Positions 20,992 to 29,494 of a stretch of DNA of 64,000 bases are shown here, in pieces. The stretch comes from Verrucomicrobiota bacterium (GTDB lineage Bacteria; Verrucomicrobiota; Verrucomicrobiia; Verrucomicrobiales; Akkermansiaceae): assembly GCA_004293445.1 (NCBI GenBank), contig RDYP01000001.1, forward strand, positions 396,754-460,753. The letters run 5' to 3'. How positions within the stretch are numbered: position 1 is the first letter of the stretch; the number at the start of each line of letters is the position of its first letter. Under the pieces are notes generated by a model, which was not told the origin of the DNA, did not search any database, and saw only the letters and a program-made list of their open reading frames with translations. The translations under genes were made by a program, and so were the position numbers.

Positions 20992-23900
20992 ATGGGCCGC
21001 ACATTCCTCCAATCCACCCTCTCAGCCGTCTCTTGTCTTTGTGCCGCGGTCCTTCCAAGCAAAGCCGAGCTGCTCTACACGCATGCGGGCCCGACGGTCG
21101 TCAGCGACACTTGGAATCACGCCCTCCCCGGCCTGAGCCTGAGCCGCGGAGCCGATGCGACCGGGACCTTGTATTTCAAATACACTATCACCAACCCCGC
21201 TTCCCACTTTGGCACCGAGAGCTACTACGCCGGCATGTCGTTCTTCGACGGCGGCAACGAGCATCTCGGAATTGGCAATGGCTGGAACCCATGGGCTTAC
21301 AGCGCCTTCGGGCTGAACGGAAACATCGACCTCAACTCGGCGTCGCCCGAACCAGGGCAAAACTACCAGCTCGTCCGCGCCACCGATACCACCACGATCG
21401 TCTTCCGCGTGGACTTCAATAGCGCTGCCGATGACAATGTCACGGTCTGGCTGAACCCGGACCTCAATCTCGCCGAGAGCGAACAAAACCCGGCTCTTGT
21501 TACAAATTTCGCGGCCAACGCGGACTTCGACAGGCTCTATCTCCGCGAAGGCGGCGGCAACGGCAACGGCTGGACCTTCAGCGATATCGCAATCGCGGAA
21601 AACGCGACCGACCCGGGATTCTTCGGAGAGCCCGGACAGATTTCACCGGGAAATTTCGTCGGCGGGGAAACCTTCGCCTATCCCGATGGCCCGCTGGCCG
21701 GACGCAGCGGCGGCCTCCACTGGGACTACGACAATTCCACGGAGAACGATGCCTTTTTCGGCCACACCGGCACCCGTTCGGACTGGGACGCCGTCTTCGG
21801 CACACCCACAATCGTCGACGGCACCCTTGTCACCCAGGACAGCGGGGCGATCCGCGAATACAATGGCACCGGCGAGGGCCCACAAGGCGGGTCCGACGAA
21901 CGCTTCGGCGCGGTGAGCGACGACGGGGTCTTCGAGAAACACGTCATCTACTACAAATTCGACATGACCCGCCGCGCGGGAGCGGTGTGGAGCGGCGCGA
22001 GTTCCTACGATTTTACCTCCGAGAAATACCTCTTCGGCGTGCCCACCGCCCCCAACCCGGTTTCGGGAAACCGGGAGTTCGCCATCCACGACCTCAACAC
22101 CGATCAATGGGCTTACTCCGGCATCCAGCCGGTGGATGGCCAGACCTACACGCTGGTCGGAAAGCTCGACTTCGATACCAACGTCGCCGCGCTTTACCTC
22201 AATCCGGATTTCTCGCTACCGGAATCCCAGAACACCCCGGTGGCCACCTACCCCCACACCAGCGGCAACTGGTCGAGCGCCGTCCGCCTCGGCTCCGGCG
22301 GCAGCGGCCAGACCGAGTGGGACAACCTGCGCGTCGCCCACGAGTGGAATGGGCTCAGCGACGGCCCGCCACTGGCCAATGATGACGGCGCGACCCTCCC
22401 CTACCTCGCAAAGGTTCGCCTGCAGGTGCTGGCCAACGACAGCGGTTCAATCACCCCGGCCAGCCTCCTTGTCACCACCCCAGCCTCTCATGGTACGGCA
22501 ACGATCGCCGCTGACGGCACGATCCTTTATCAACACACCACCGGCACGCCGGCATCGGATGCCTTCACCTATCAGATCACCAATACCGACGGATCGCTCA
22601 GCGACAGCGCAACGGTCAACCTCACCTTCGCCACCGCCGCACGCTTCGATTCCAACCTCGTGAACATGCCATCGGCTCCACCGCTGGCCGCGCTGCGCAT
22701 CGAGGATGCGTTTCCGGGTGTCACCTTCGACTCTCCGCACGGCTTCAGCACGATCCCCGGCGATCCGGGTAGGCTCTTCGTCACCGAGGGCGATGGCCGC
22801 GTGTTCCTCATTCCAAACGTCTCCTCGCCGGAAAAAATCCTCATCCTCGACCACACGGCTTCCGTCCAGCACGACAACAACGAACTGGCCCTCAAGGGCA
22901 TCGCCGCCCATCCGCAGTGGTCGAGCAATGGTTACATTTATCTGACCTACAATTCCACCGCCGGCACCGTTCGCCTCTCGCGCTTCACCTGCCAGACCAC
23001 CCCACCCTACACGGCCGGCTCGGAGTTGATCCTGATCGAACAGGACAGCGACGACACCGTTCACAACATCGGTTCCTGCAAGTTCGGGCCCGACGGCTAT
23101 CTCTACGTCGGCTTCGGCGACGAGGGCACGCAGGGCGACGGCCACAACAACGCGCAGCACGTGGATCGCAATCTGTGGTCCTGCGTGATCCGCATCGATG
23201 TGGACAAGAAACCCGGCAGCCTGCCGCCGAGTCCCAATCCGGGTCCCGACCCCTACGCCGGGCCCAACCCCGGCGGTCAAAGCAACGACGCCGATCTGGT
23301 CATCCCGCGCGTCGGCGGCGGATCCTCCGGCGAGGCCTACTTTTCGATCCCGCCGGACAATCCGCTCGTGGGTGCCACCACCTTCAATGGCATCACGCTC
23401 GATCCCGGTCAGGTCCGTACCGAGATCGCCGTGATGGGCCTGCGCAATCCCTGGCAGTTTTCCCCCGAGGACAACGATCTCGATGGCACCGTGGATGAAA
23501 TCTGGGTGGCTGACGTCGGACGCAGTACGATGGAAGAGGTCAGCCGCCTCCCGCTTGGCGGCAATGCCGGCTGGAGCTGGCGCGAAGGCAGCGCCGCGGG
23601 GATCCGCTCCGGACAGTTGCTCAACGGCGCGCCTCAAGCCGCGGCCAACCTCACCGAACCTCTCTGGACCTACAACCACGGCGGCGGAACCCTCCAGGGC
23701 AGCTCGGTCACCGGGGGCTTCATCTACCGCGGCACCACACTCCCAGGATTCGCCGGGAAATATGTCTTCGCCGATTTCATGTCCGGCAATATCTGGACCC
23801 TCGACTCCTCTGACACCACGCCGATCGTCGAACGGGTCGCGGGTGAAACCGCCATCGTCGCCTTGCTCGCCGATCCTTCGAATGGTGACATTCTCCTACT

Positions 23901-25407
23901 GGATCGCGGTAACATCGGCTATTCGCAGGGCACCGGTTCGATCAAACGCCTCACCTTCCGTGCCGAGAACGGCAGCCTGCCCCCTACTCTGGCAGCCACC
24001 AACTTCTTCGCCGACCTCACCGACTTCACGCCCAATCCCGGCGGCCATTTTTACGAACCGAACCTGCGTTTCTGGTCCGACTTCGCCGAGAAGAAGCGCT
24101 GGTTCATGGTACCCGATTCCAGCGCTACCATCGGCTACGCGCAGGATGCCCCGTGGTCCTATCCCTCCGGCATGATCTGGGTGAAACACTTCGACTACCC
24201 CACCCAATGGGAGTCGTTTCCCAGAACCATCGACGGACAGATTCACATGGACCGGCGTCCGATCGCAGGCTCACCGCGGCGACGCGTGGAAACCCGCTTC
24301 CTTGTCCGGAACGACAGCGGAGCCTACGGTATCTCCTATCGCTGGGAGAACCTCAACGGCGGATCTCAGAACGACGCCATCCTTGCCGGCGACAACGGCG
24401 AGTCCTTCGACATCGACATCACCCTCGACGGCAATCCCACCACCGCTCCCTGGCAGATCCCCTCGCGCACCAACTGCATGACCTGCCATACTCCCGAAGC
24501 GGGGTATGCGCTGTCCTTCAATACCCGACAGCTCAACGCCCCCGGCGCGATCGCCGGAGTCTCAGGAAACCGGATCGATGCCCTCCGCCTCACCGGCTAT
24601 CTCACCGGTGCACCCACCAACTCGATCGGGCTGCCTCGTCATTTCCGACCGGATGAAACGAGCGTGTCGCTCGAAAACCGCGTCCGCTCCTACCTCGACG
24701 TGAACTGTGCCTACTGTCACCAATCCGGCGGCACGGGTGGTGGTTACTGGGATGGCCGTGCGCATCTGTCGATCGCCGAAACCAAGCTCATCAAAGGCGC
24801 GACCGTCGATGCCCCGCTGCAAGTCGGCGATCAACTCATCGTTCCAGCCCATCCCGCAAAATCCATCATCTTCAATCGCAGCGCCGCCGCCAACGGCTAC
24901 TCGCGCATGCCGCCGCTCGCCACCTCGGTCGTCGATCTCGAAGCCGCTCAGCTCATCGCCGACTGGATCACCCAGGACGTGGAGCCACACCTCAGCTTCG
25001 CCGAGTGGCGCGCCGCAAAGTTCGGCAATGCCAACTCACCAGCCGGTGAACCCACCGCGAATCCTGACGCGGACCCCTTCGACAACGTCGGCGAATGGAC
25101 CTTCGGCACCCAGCCCTTGCAACCCGGTGATACGGGAAGCGTGGTCTCGCTGCTGCTCGTCCAACCCTCCGCGGGGATCTTCCGCTTCTCCCACCCCCGC
25201 CTCGAAGGATTCCGGACCGCGGGAGTCGGCTACCTTTACCATTTCAGCGACGATCTCGCCTCGTGGACGGAAGTCACCCCCATCGAGGAAGACGCCGCGG
25301 CCCTCCCCGGAAATCCCGGCTATCAATCCGTCACCCTCCGCCTCCCGGAAAGCACTCTCAGCGGCCGTGACCGGCTCTTCGTGCGGGTGACCTCCACTGA
25401 TACCTGA
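20992..25407 (+). CDS. secreted multidomain redox protein: ConA-like modules, glucose/sorbosone dehydrogenase propeller and diheme cytochrome c region
   Basis: 1471 residues from ATG 20992, chosen for the signal peptide MGRTFLQSTLSAVSCLCAAV ending near SKAE. Residues about 24-230 are the shared jelly-roll-like domain found in three other proteins of this locus (YFKYTITNPASHFG, SYYAGMSFFDGG, VWLNPDLNLAE). Residues about 240-470 are a divergent second copy (LYLNPDFSLPE, TEWDNLRVAHEW). A short Ig/cadherin-like unit follows. Residues about 565-985 form a glucose/sorbosone dehydrogenase-type beta-propeller. The next part has two CxxCH sites, CMTCH at 1162-1166 and CAYCH at 1239-1243, as in diheme c-type cytochrome enzymes. 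The last 110 residues are a C-terminal module also seen in two neighbours. Likely periplasmic or surface sugar oxidation with electron transfer; the substrate is unknown. Confidence 0.8.
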   Translation: MGRTFLQSTLSAVSCLCAAVLPSKAELLYTHAGPTVVSDTWNHALPGLSLSRGADATGTLYFKYTITNPASHFGTESYYAGMSFFDGGNEHLGIGNGWNPWAYSAFGLNGNIDLNSASPEPGQNYQLVRATDTTTIVFRVDFNSAADDNVTVWLNPDLNLAESEQNPALVTNFAANADFDRLYLREGGGNGNGWTFSDIAIAENATDPGFFGEPGQISPGNFVGGETFAYPDGPLAGRSGGLHWDYDNSTENDAFFGHTGTRSDWDAVFGTPTIVDGTLVTQDSGAIREYNGTGEGPQGGSDERFGAVSDDGVFEKHVIYYKFDMTRRAGAVWSGASSYDFTSEKYLFGVPTAPNPVSGNREFAIHDLNTDQWAYSGIQPVDGQTYTLVGKLDFDTNVAALYLNPDFSLPESQNTPVATYPHTSGNWSSAVRLGSGGSGQTEWDNLRVAHEWNGLSDGPPLANDDGATLPYLAKVRLQVLANDSGSITPASLLVTTPASHGTATIAADGTILYQHTTGTPASDAFTYQITNTDGSLSDSATVNLTFATAARFDSNLVNMPSAPPLAALRIEDAFPGVTFDSPHGFSTIPGDPGRLFVTEGDGRVFLIPNVSSPEKILILDHTASVQHDNNELALKGIAAHPQWSSNGYIYLTYNSTAGTVRLSRFTCQTTPPYTAGSELILIEQDSDDTVHNIGSCKFGPDGYLYVGFGDEGTQGDGHNNAQHVDRNLWSCVIRIDVDKKPGSLPPSPNPGPDPYAGPNPGGQSNDADLVIPRVGGGSSGEAYFSIPPDNPLVGATTFNGITLDPGQVRTEIAVMGLRNPWQFSPEDNDLDGTVDEIWVADVGRSTMEEVSRLPLGGNAGWSWREGSAAGIRSGQLLNGAPQAAANLTEPLWTYNHGGGTLQGSSVTGGFIYRGTTLPGFAGKYVFADFMSGNIWTLDSSDTTPIVERVAGETAIVALLADPSNGDILLLDRGNIGYSQGTGSIKRLTFRAENGSLPPTLAATNFFADLTDFTPNPGGHFYEPNLRFWSDFAEKKRWFMVPDSSATIGYAQDAPWSYPSGMIWVKHFDYPTQWESFPRTIDGQIHMDRRPIAGSPRRRVETRFLVRNDSGAYGISYRWENLNGGSQNDAILAGDNGESFDIDITLDGNPTTAPWQIPSRTNCMTCHTPEAGYALSFNTRQLNAPGAIAGVSGNRIDALRLTGYLTGAPTNSIGLPRHFRPDETSVSLENRVRSYLDVNCAYCHQSGGTGGGYWDGRAHLSIAETKLIKGATVDAPLQVGDQLIVPAHPAKSIIFNRSAAANGYSRMPPLATSVVDLEAAQLIADWITQDVEPHLSFAEWRAAKFGNANSPAGEPTANPDADPFDNVGEWTFGTQPLQPGDTGSVVSLLLVQPSAGIFRFSHPRLEGFRTAGVGYLYHFSDDLASWTEVTPIEEDAAALPGNPGYQSVTLRLPESTLSGRDRLFVRVTSTDT

Positions 25408-25699
25408 AGACCTTGGGAAAAGCCGACCTCCGGCTCGGCGCGTTTATGTCCCGCCCATGGCACGAACGCGAACACCCGGACTGGAACCGCAAGAATCAAT
25501 AGATTTCACGCCGAGCGGGGCACAGTGTTTCAAAAGGAGCTTCACGCTGAAGCAAGGCTCTAGACGCAACTTGTCAGCATCCCGAAAAATAATTCCTAGA
25601 TTTATGTCAGGAATTCCCTGCCGTGAGCACTCCGCTAATAGCGAGATCTGTCGGGTTTACCCGCCCCCCCGCAGCCCCCGACCCCCACAACCCAAAAAA
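25408..25699. other. intergenic region upstream of the beta-strand repeat gene
   Basis: The open frame from 25457 runs in phase into the next gene but encodes basic, low-quality sequence, so the region is treated as noncoding. It carries two TGTCAG hexamers (25572 and 25605) of the kind found upstream of several other genes in this locus, an A/T-rich stretch (cgaaaaataattcctagatttatg) suitable for a promoter, and a C-rich tract before the start codon. Confidence 0.5.
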
Positions 25700-27979
25700 A
25701 TGAAACCAAAATTCGTTTCCGCCTTGCCGCAGTCCATCCTTCCCGCAGCCGCCTGGATGGTTCTGGCCTCCTCCACTCACGCCGAGGTGCTCTACACTTT
25801 CGCGGGCCCCCAACTGGTCGACGAGGTTTGGAACTATGCCCTCCCCGACCTGAATCTGAGCCGCGGTGCGGCAGCCAGCGGTACGCTTTATTTCAAATAC
25901 ACCGTTACCAATCCGGGTTCGAACAACACGACCGAGCAGTATTACGCAGGGATGTCGTTCTTCGACGGGAATGCCGAGCACCTCGGCGTCGGCAATGGCT
26001 GGGACCCCTGGGCTTATAGCGCCTTCAGCACCTCGGTTGGAAATATCGACCTCAAATCCGCCACCCCGGACCCAGGCGCCCCTTACCAGCAAGTTCGCAG
26101 CACCGATGTCACCACCATCGTGATCCGGGTGAACTTCAATAGCGGGGCCAATGACAACGTAACGGTCTGGCTCAATCCCAATTTCGCTCTGACGGAAGCA
26201 GCGCAAAATCCCGCACTGACCACCACCTTCACAGCCGACGCCAACTTCGACAGGATCTACTTGCGCGAGGGCGGCGGCGGAAGTGGCTGGACCTACAGTG
26301 ATGTCGTCATCGCCGAAAACGCCACGGATTCCGGATTCTTCGCCGTGCCCTTGACCACTTCGACTTGGGACGGCGGTGGCACGGACAGCAACTGGTCGAC
26401 CGCTGCGAACTGGCAGTTGGACACGGCTCCCTCTTCGGGCTTCGATCTCATCTTCCCTTCCGCTGCCAACGCAGTGTCGAACAACGACCTGGCTGCTGGA
26501 ACGGCATTCACCGGCCTCGAGTTTGCCACCGGAGCCAGCTCTTACGAGCTTACGGGCAATGCCATCGGGATCTCCAACTTCATCAAAAACAACTCGGGAA
26601 ATTTCCAAACGCTCTCGATGCCGCTTCAGCTCAACGGTGGGCTGAATCTGGAGACCAGCAACGCCTCCATCGCCATCGCAGGCCCGATCTCGGGTCCTCA
26701 CGGAATCACCAAAACTGGAGGCAACCGACTCGAACTCACCGCTGACAACAGTTACACGGGCAATACCACCATCACCGCCGGTACGCTTGCCATCGGCAAT
26801 GGTGACACCGCAGGAAGCATCGACCCCACCGGCACGGTGAACTTCGGCCAAAGCGCGGTCACCCGCTTGGAATTCCTCCGCTCCGACGACATCGTGGTAT
26901 CCAATCCAATCGCAACCAACGGCCGTGCAAACATTGTCTCAGCCGTTGGAAACATCGTCGAACTGAGCGGTCCGATCACCGGGCCCGGCGAGTTCTGGAC
27001 CTACGGACCCGGCACTACGAAAATCACACCGAACGCCGGCAGCGCGGGCTACACCCCTACGATCGTCAATGCTTCCGGTATTCTTGAGGTATCCGACTTC
27101 TCCACCAGCACGCTTGGCACAAGCCTCTTCTGCATCGGCCAAGGCGGCAGTGGAACGCTTCGCTACACCGGCCCCAGCACCAGCACGGACCGAGTAGCGG
27201 CTTACGCGCTTCAGGGAGTCGGCACGAACAGCTTCATTGAAGTCACATCGCCGGGTGCAGAACTCACATTCACCCAACCGCTGAACGACAACGATAATTT
27301 CGGCGCCAAGGGCCTCACGAAAATCGGCGCCGGGACGCTGATCCTCGCCGCCCCGCAAGGCTACGACGGCGATACAGTGATCGAGGAAGGCACGCTGACC
27401 CTCAACCAAGCCGGTTTTGCCGACAGCAGCTCGGTCACCGTTGGCGACAGTGGACAGCTCAAGCTCGACTTTGTCGGCAGCGACACCGTCACCACCATCG
27501 TGCTAGGATCGGATTCCATGCCTGCCGGCACTTACAGCGCGGCGACCCATCCAAACTTCATCAGCGGCACCGGTTCGCTGCTCATCCCATCCAGCGACCC
27601 CTTCCCCGCATGGATCGCAGGCTTCACCTTCGCAGCAGGTGCGGACCTCAGCCAGAGCGGCGATCCGGATGGCGACGGTCTCAGCAACTCCGAAGAATTC
27701 GCCTTCGGCCTCGCTCCCAACAACGGCTCATCGAGCAATCCCGTGGTCGTTCCAGTCGATGCCAGCAGCGGCACGTTCTCCTACACTCGTCGTCGCTTGG
27801 ATCTTACCGATCTCATTTACTCGGTCTGGTATTCCACCGACCTCGCGACTTGGACCGAAGACACAGGTGCGACTGAGGGAAATCCCCTCACCAATGGCGA
27901 AACGGAGACGGTCCCGATCACCCTTACTCCGTCGCTACTTTCCAACAGCAAGCTCTTCATCCAAGTCCGCGCCAACTGA
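25700..27979 (+). CDS. secreted protein: shared N-terminal jelly-roll-like domain plus PATR beta-strand repeats
   Basis: 759 residues from ATG 25700, giving the signal peptide MKPKFVSALPQSILPAAAWM with cleavage near STHAE. Residues about 29-225 are the shared domain (YFKYTVTNPGSNN, YYAGMSFFDGNAEHLGVGNG, VWLNPNFALTE). Residues about 230-630 are autotransporter-associated beta-strand repeats (SYTGNTTITAGTLAIG, GYDGDTVIEEGTLTL). The C-terminal 120 residues include a calcium-loop-like DPDGDGLSNSEEFAFG and a sandwich-like end closing with LFIQVRAN, also seen in two neighbours. There is no PEP-CTERM tail, so anchoring differs from the next gene. Its first domain is nearly identical at DNA level to that of the next gene. 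Probably carbohydrate-binding or adhesive; no catalytic motif was seen. Confidence 0.8.
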   Translation: MKPKFVSALPQSILPAAAWMVLASSTHAEVLYTFAGPQLVDEVWNYALPDLNLSRGAAASGTLYFKYTVTNPGSNNTTEQYYAGMSFFDGNAEHLGVGNGWDPWAYSAFSTSVGNIDLKSATPDPGAPYQQVRSTDVTTIVIRVNFNSGANDNVTVWLNPNFALTEAAQNPALTTTFTADANFDRIYLREGGGGSGWTYSDVVIAENATDSGFFAVPLTTSTWDGGGTDSNWSTAANWQLDTAPSSGFDLIFPSAANAVSNNDLAAGTAFTGLEFATGASSYELTGNAIGISNFIKNNSGNFQTLSMPLQLNGGLNLETSNASIAIAGPISGPHGITKTGGNRLELTADNSYTGNTTITAGTLAIGNGDTAGSIDPTGTVNFGQSAVTRLEFLRSDDIVVSNPIATNGRANIVSAVGNIVELSGPITGPGEFWTYGPGTTKITPNAGSAGYTPTIVNASGILEVSDFSTSTLGTSLFCIGQGGSGTLRYTGPSTSTDRVAAYALQGVGTNSFIEVTSPGAELTFTQPLNDNDNFGAKGLTKIGAGTLILAAPQGYDGDTVIEEGTLTLNQAGFADSSSVTVGDSGQLKLDFVGSDTVTTIVLGSDSMPAGTYSAATHPNFISGTGSLLIPSSDPFPAWIAGFTFAAGADLSQSGDPDGDGLSNSEEFAFGLAPNNGSSSNPVVVPVDASSGTFSYTRRRLDLTDLIYSVWYSTDLATWTEDTGATEGNPLTNGETETVPITLTPSLLSNSKLFIQVRAN
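25824..26315 (+). repeat. direct duplication, copy 1 (shared jelly-roll-like domain)
   Basis: This segment of the beta-strand repeat gene matches 28158-28650 almost base for base over long runs, for example the block around tttatttcaaatacaccgt and the one around tgggacccctgggc. It encodes most of the shared N-terminal domain. The high DNA identity implies recent tandem duplication or gene conversion. Boundaries are approximate. Confidence 0.75.
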
Positions 27980-28047
27980 GATCCATAAACCCAAGAATGC
28001 GTAGGCCAGTCTCATCCCAACTGACGAAAACCCTCATAAAACCCGCC

Positions 28048-28737
28048 ATGAAACCGATCAAAAAAAACCTCCTTGTCGGAGTCGTCCTCGGTGCAGCCAC
28101 CGGGCTCGGCAACGCCGCAGTGCTTTACCACTACTCGGGCTCAATCGTTGTCAACGAAACCTGGAACTACGCACTCCCCGGCCTGAACCTGAGCCGCGCT
28201 GCGGCAGCCAGCGGCACGCTTTATTTCAAATACACCGTCAACAATCCGGGTTCGAACAACACCACAGAACAATATTACGCAGGGATGTCATTCTTCGACG
28301 GGGATGCCGAGCACCTCGGTGTCGGCAATGGCTGGGACCCCTGGGCCTACAGCGCGTTCGGCTCAGCCGGAAACATCGACCTCAAATCCGCCACTCCGGA
28401 ACCTGGTGCTACTTACCAGCAAGTCCGGTCCACCGACACAACAACCATCGTGCTCCGAGTGGATTTCAATAGCTTCGCCAACGATAACATCACCGTCTGG
28501 CTGAACCCCAATCTCGCCCAAACCGAGGCCGCGCAAAATTCGGCACTCACCACCACCTTTAGCGCCGATGCCAATTTCGATAGGATCTATCTTCGCGAGG
28601 GCGGCGGCGGCAGCGGATGGAATTTCAGCAACATCGCGGTCGCGGAGACCTTTTCCGAGATTGCTGCAGTCCCCGAACCCTCCGCGGCCTTGCTCGGCGG
28701 CCTCGGCGCGCTCGCACTCCTTCGTCGCCGTCGGTGA
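28048..28737 (+). CDS. small PEP-CTERM protein consisting of the shared jelly-roll-like domain alone
   Basis: 229 residues from ATG 28048; upstream in-frame residues are unlikely because this start gives a signal peptide (MKPIKKNLLVGVVLGAATGL, cleavage near GNAA). Residues about 22-207 are the shared domain with hallmark segments LYFKYTVNNPG, EQYYAGMSFFDGDAEHLG, NGWDPWAYSAFG and NITVWLNPNLAQTE. The C-terminus is a PEP-CTERM signal: VPEPSAALLGGLGALALL then RRRR. It shows that the domain can stand alone as a cell-surface protein. It starts 68 bases after the upstream gene and is followed by a strong terminator, so the two are probably cotranscribed. Confidence 0.88.
   Translation: MKPIKKNLLVGVVLGAATGLGNAAVLYHYSGSIVVNETWNYALPGLNLSRAAAASGTLYFKYTVNNPGSNNTTEQYYAGMSFFDGDAEHLGVGNGWDPWAYSAFGSAGNIDLKSATPEPGATYQQVRSTDTTTIVLRVDFNSFANDNITVWLNPNLAQTEAAQNSALTTTFSADANFDRIYLREGGGGSGWNFSNIAVAETFSEIAAVPEPSAALLGGLGALALLRRRR
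28158..28650 (+). repeat. direct duplication, copy 2 (shared jelly-roll-like domain)
   Basis: Counterpart of 25824-26315. Differences are mostly at third codon positions; copy 2 lacks a three-residue stretch (the TSV of STSVGNIDL) present in copy 1. Boundaries are approximate. Confidence 0.75.
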
Positions 28738-28788
28738 TTCCAGTTGATCGAACGAATGAGTCCTTCGTCCTGAAAGGGGCGAGTCCAA

Positions 28789-28829
28789 GAGCGGCGCGCG
28801 ATATGGGTTTTCGCGCGCCGCTCAATTTT
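28789..28829 (+). terminator. strong intrinsic terminator
   Basis: GAGCGGCGCGCGA at 28789-28801 is the exact reverse complement of 28811-28823, loop TATGGGTTT, followed by AATTTT. It separates the two jelly-roll-domain genes from the sigma factor operon that starts at 28871. Confidence 0.88.
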
Positions 28830-28870
28830 CTGGAGCGGTCCCAGCCCCAAAACTAGCGTCGCAACATTCC

Positions 28871-29494
28871 ATGGCGACATCGCTCCCATTGATTTTTGAC
28901 GACGACGGAAAGGTGCCTTCGCGCCGCGTCGGGGAGCTCGTGCCGGGCATGCCGGATACGGACCGCAAGCTGCTGGTGTTCACTCAACAATGGACCCAGC
29001 ACCAACCGGCTATGCGCGCCTACCTTGCCAGCTTCCTGGGCAACTCAATCGCCGTGGATGATGCCTTGCAGGAAGTCGCCCTCGTGCTTTGGCAGAAAGG
29101 TCCATGGGAAGGCGATCACTCGGCATTCCTCGGCTACGCCCTCGCCTGCGCCCGCCGCATCGCCCTGGCGTCCCGTCGCAAGCAAGGAGACCCGCGCATG
29201 GAATTGCTCTCCCCGGATGCAGCCACCGCCCTCGCCGATCGCGTCGCACTCCAGGAACAACAGGATTCCTTACCCTCCGGAGACCGGATACATGCCCTAC
29301 GGAGCTGCTTGGAAAAACTAAAGCCAGAGCACCGGGAACTCTTGGAGCTCCGCTATTCTGGTGAGAGCAAAATGGCACTTCGAACTTTCTCAAAACGCCA
29401 TGGAAAATCCATGGAAGCTCTCTACAAAACCCTCGAACGTCTCCGGGACGTGCTGCGGGCTTGCCTGGACCGAGCGAAGAATCCCATCGAATGA
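28871..29494 (+). CDS. sigma-70 family (ECF-like) RNA polymerase sigma factor
   Basis: 207 residues. Region 2 is recognisable as MRAYLASFLGNSIAVDDALQE with the usual following VALVLWQK. Region 4 is LKPEHRELLELRYSGESKMA followed by a helix-turn-helix ending SMEALYKTLERLRDVLRACL. The form, with HGKSMEALYKTLERLR in region 4, is that of the sigma subfamily expanded in Rhodopirellula and Verrucomicrobium (TIGR02989-like). Its stop codon overlaps the start of the next gene (ATGA), and that gene encodes a membrane protein with an anti-sigma-like layout. The pair is therefore a signal-transduction module. Its targets probably include genes of the surrounding locus, which is inference. Confidence 0.88.
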   Translation: MATSLPLIFDDDGKVPSRRVGELVPGMPDTDRKLLVFTQQWTQHQPAMRAYLASFLGNSIAVDDALQEVALVLWQKGPWEGDHSAFLGYALACARRIALASRRKQGDPRMELLSPDAATALADRVALQEQQDSLPSGDRIHALRSCLEKLKPEHRELLELRYSGESKMALRTFSKRHGKSMEALYKTLERLRDVLRACLDRAKNPIE

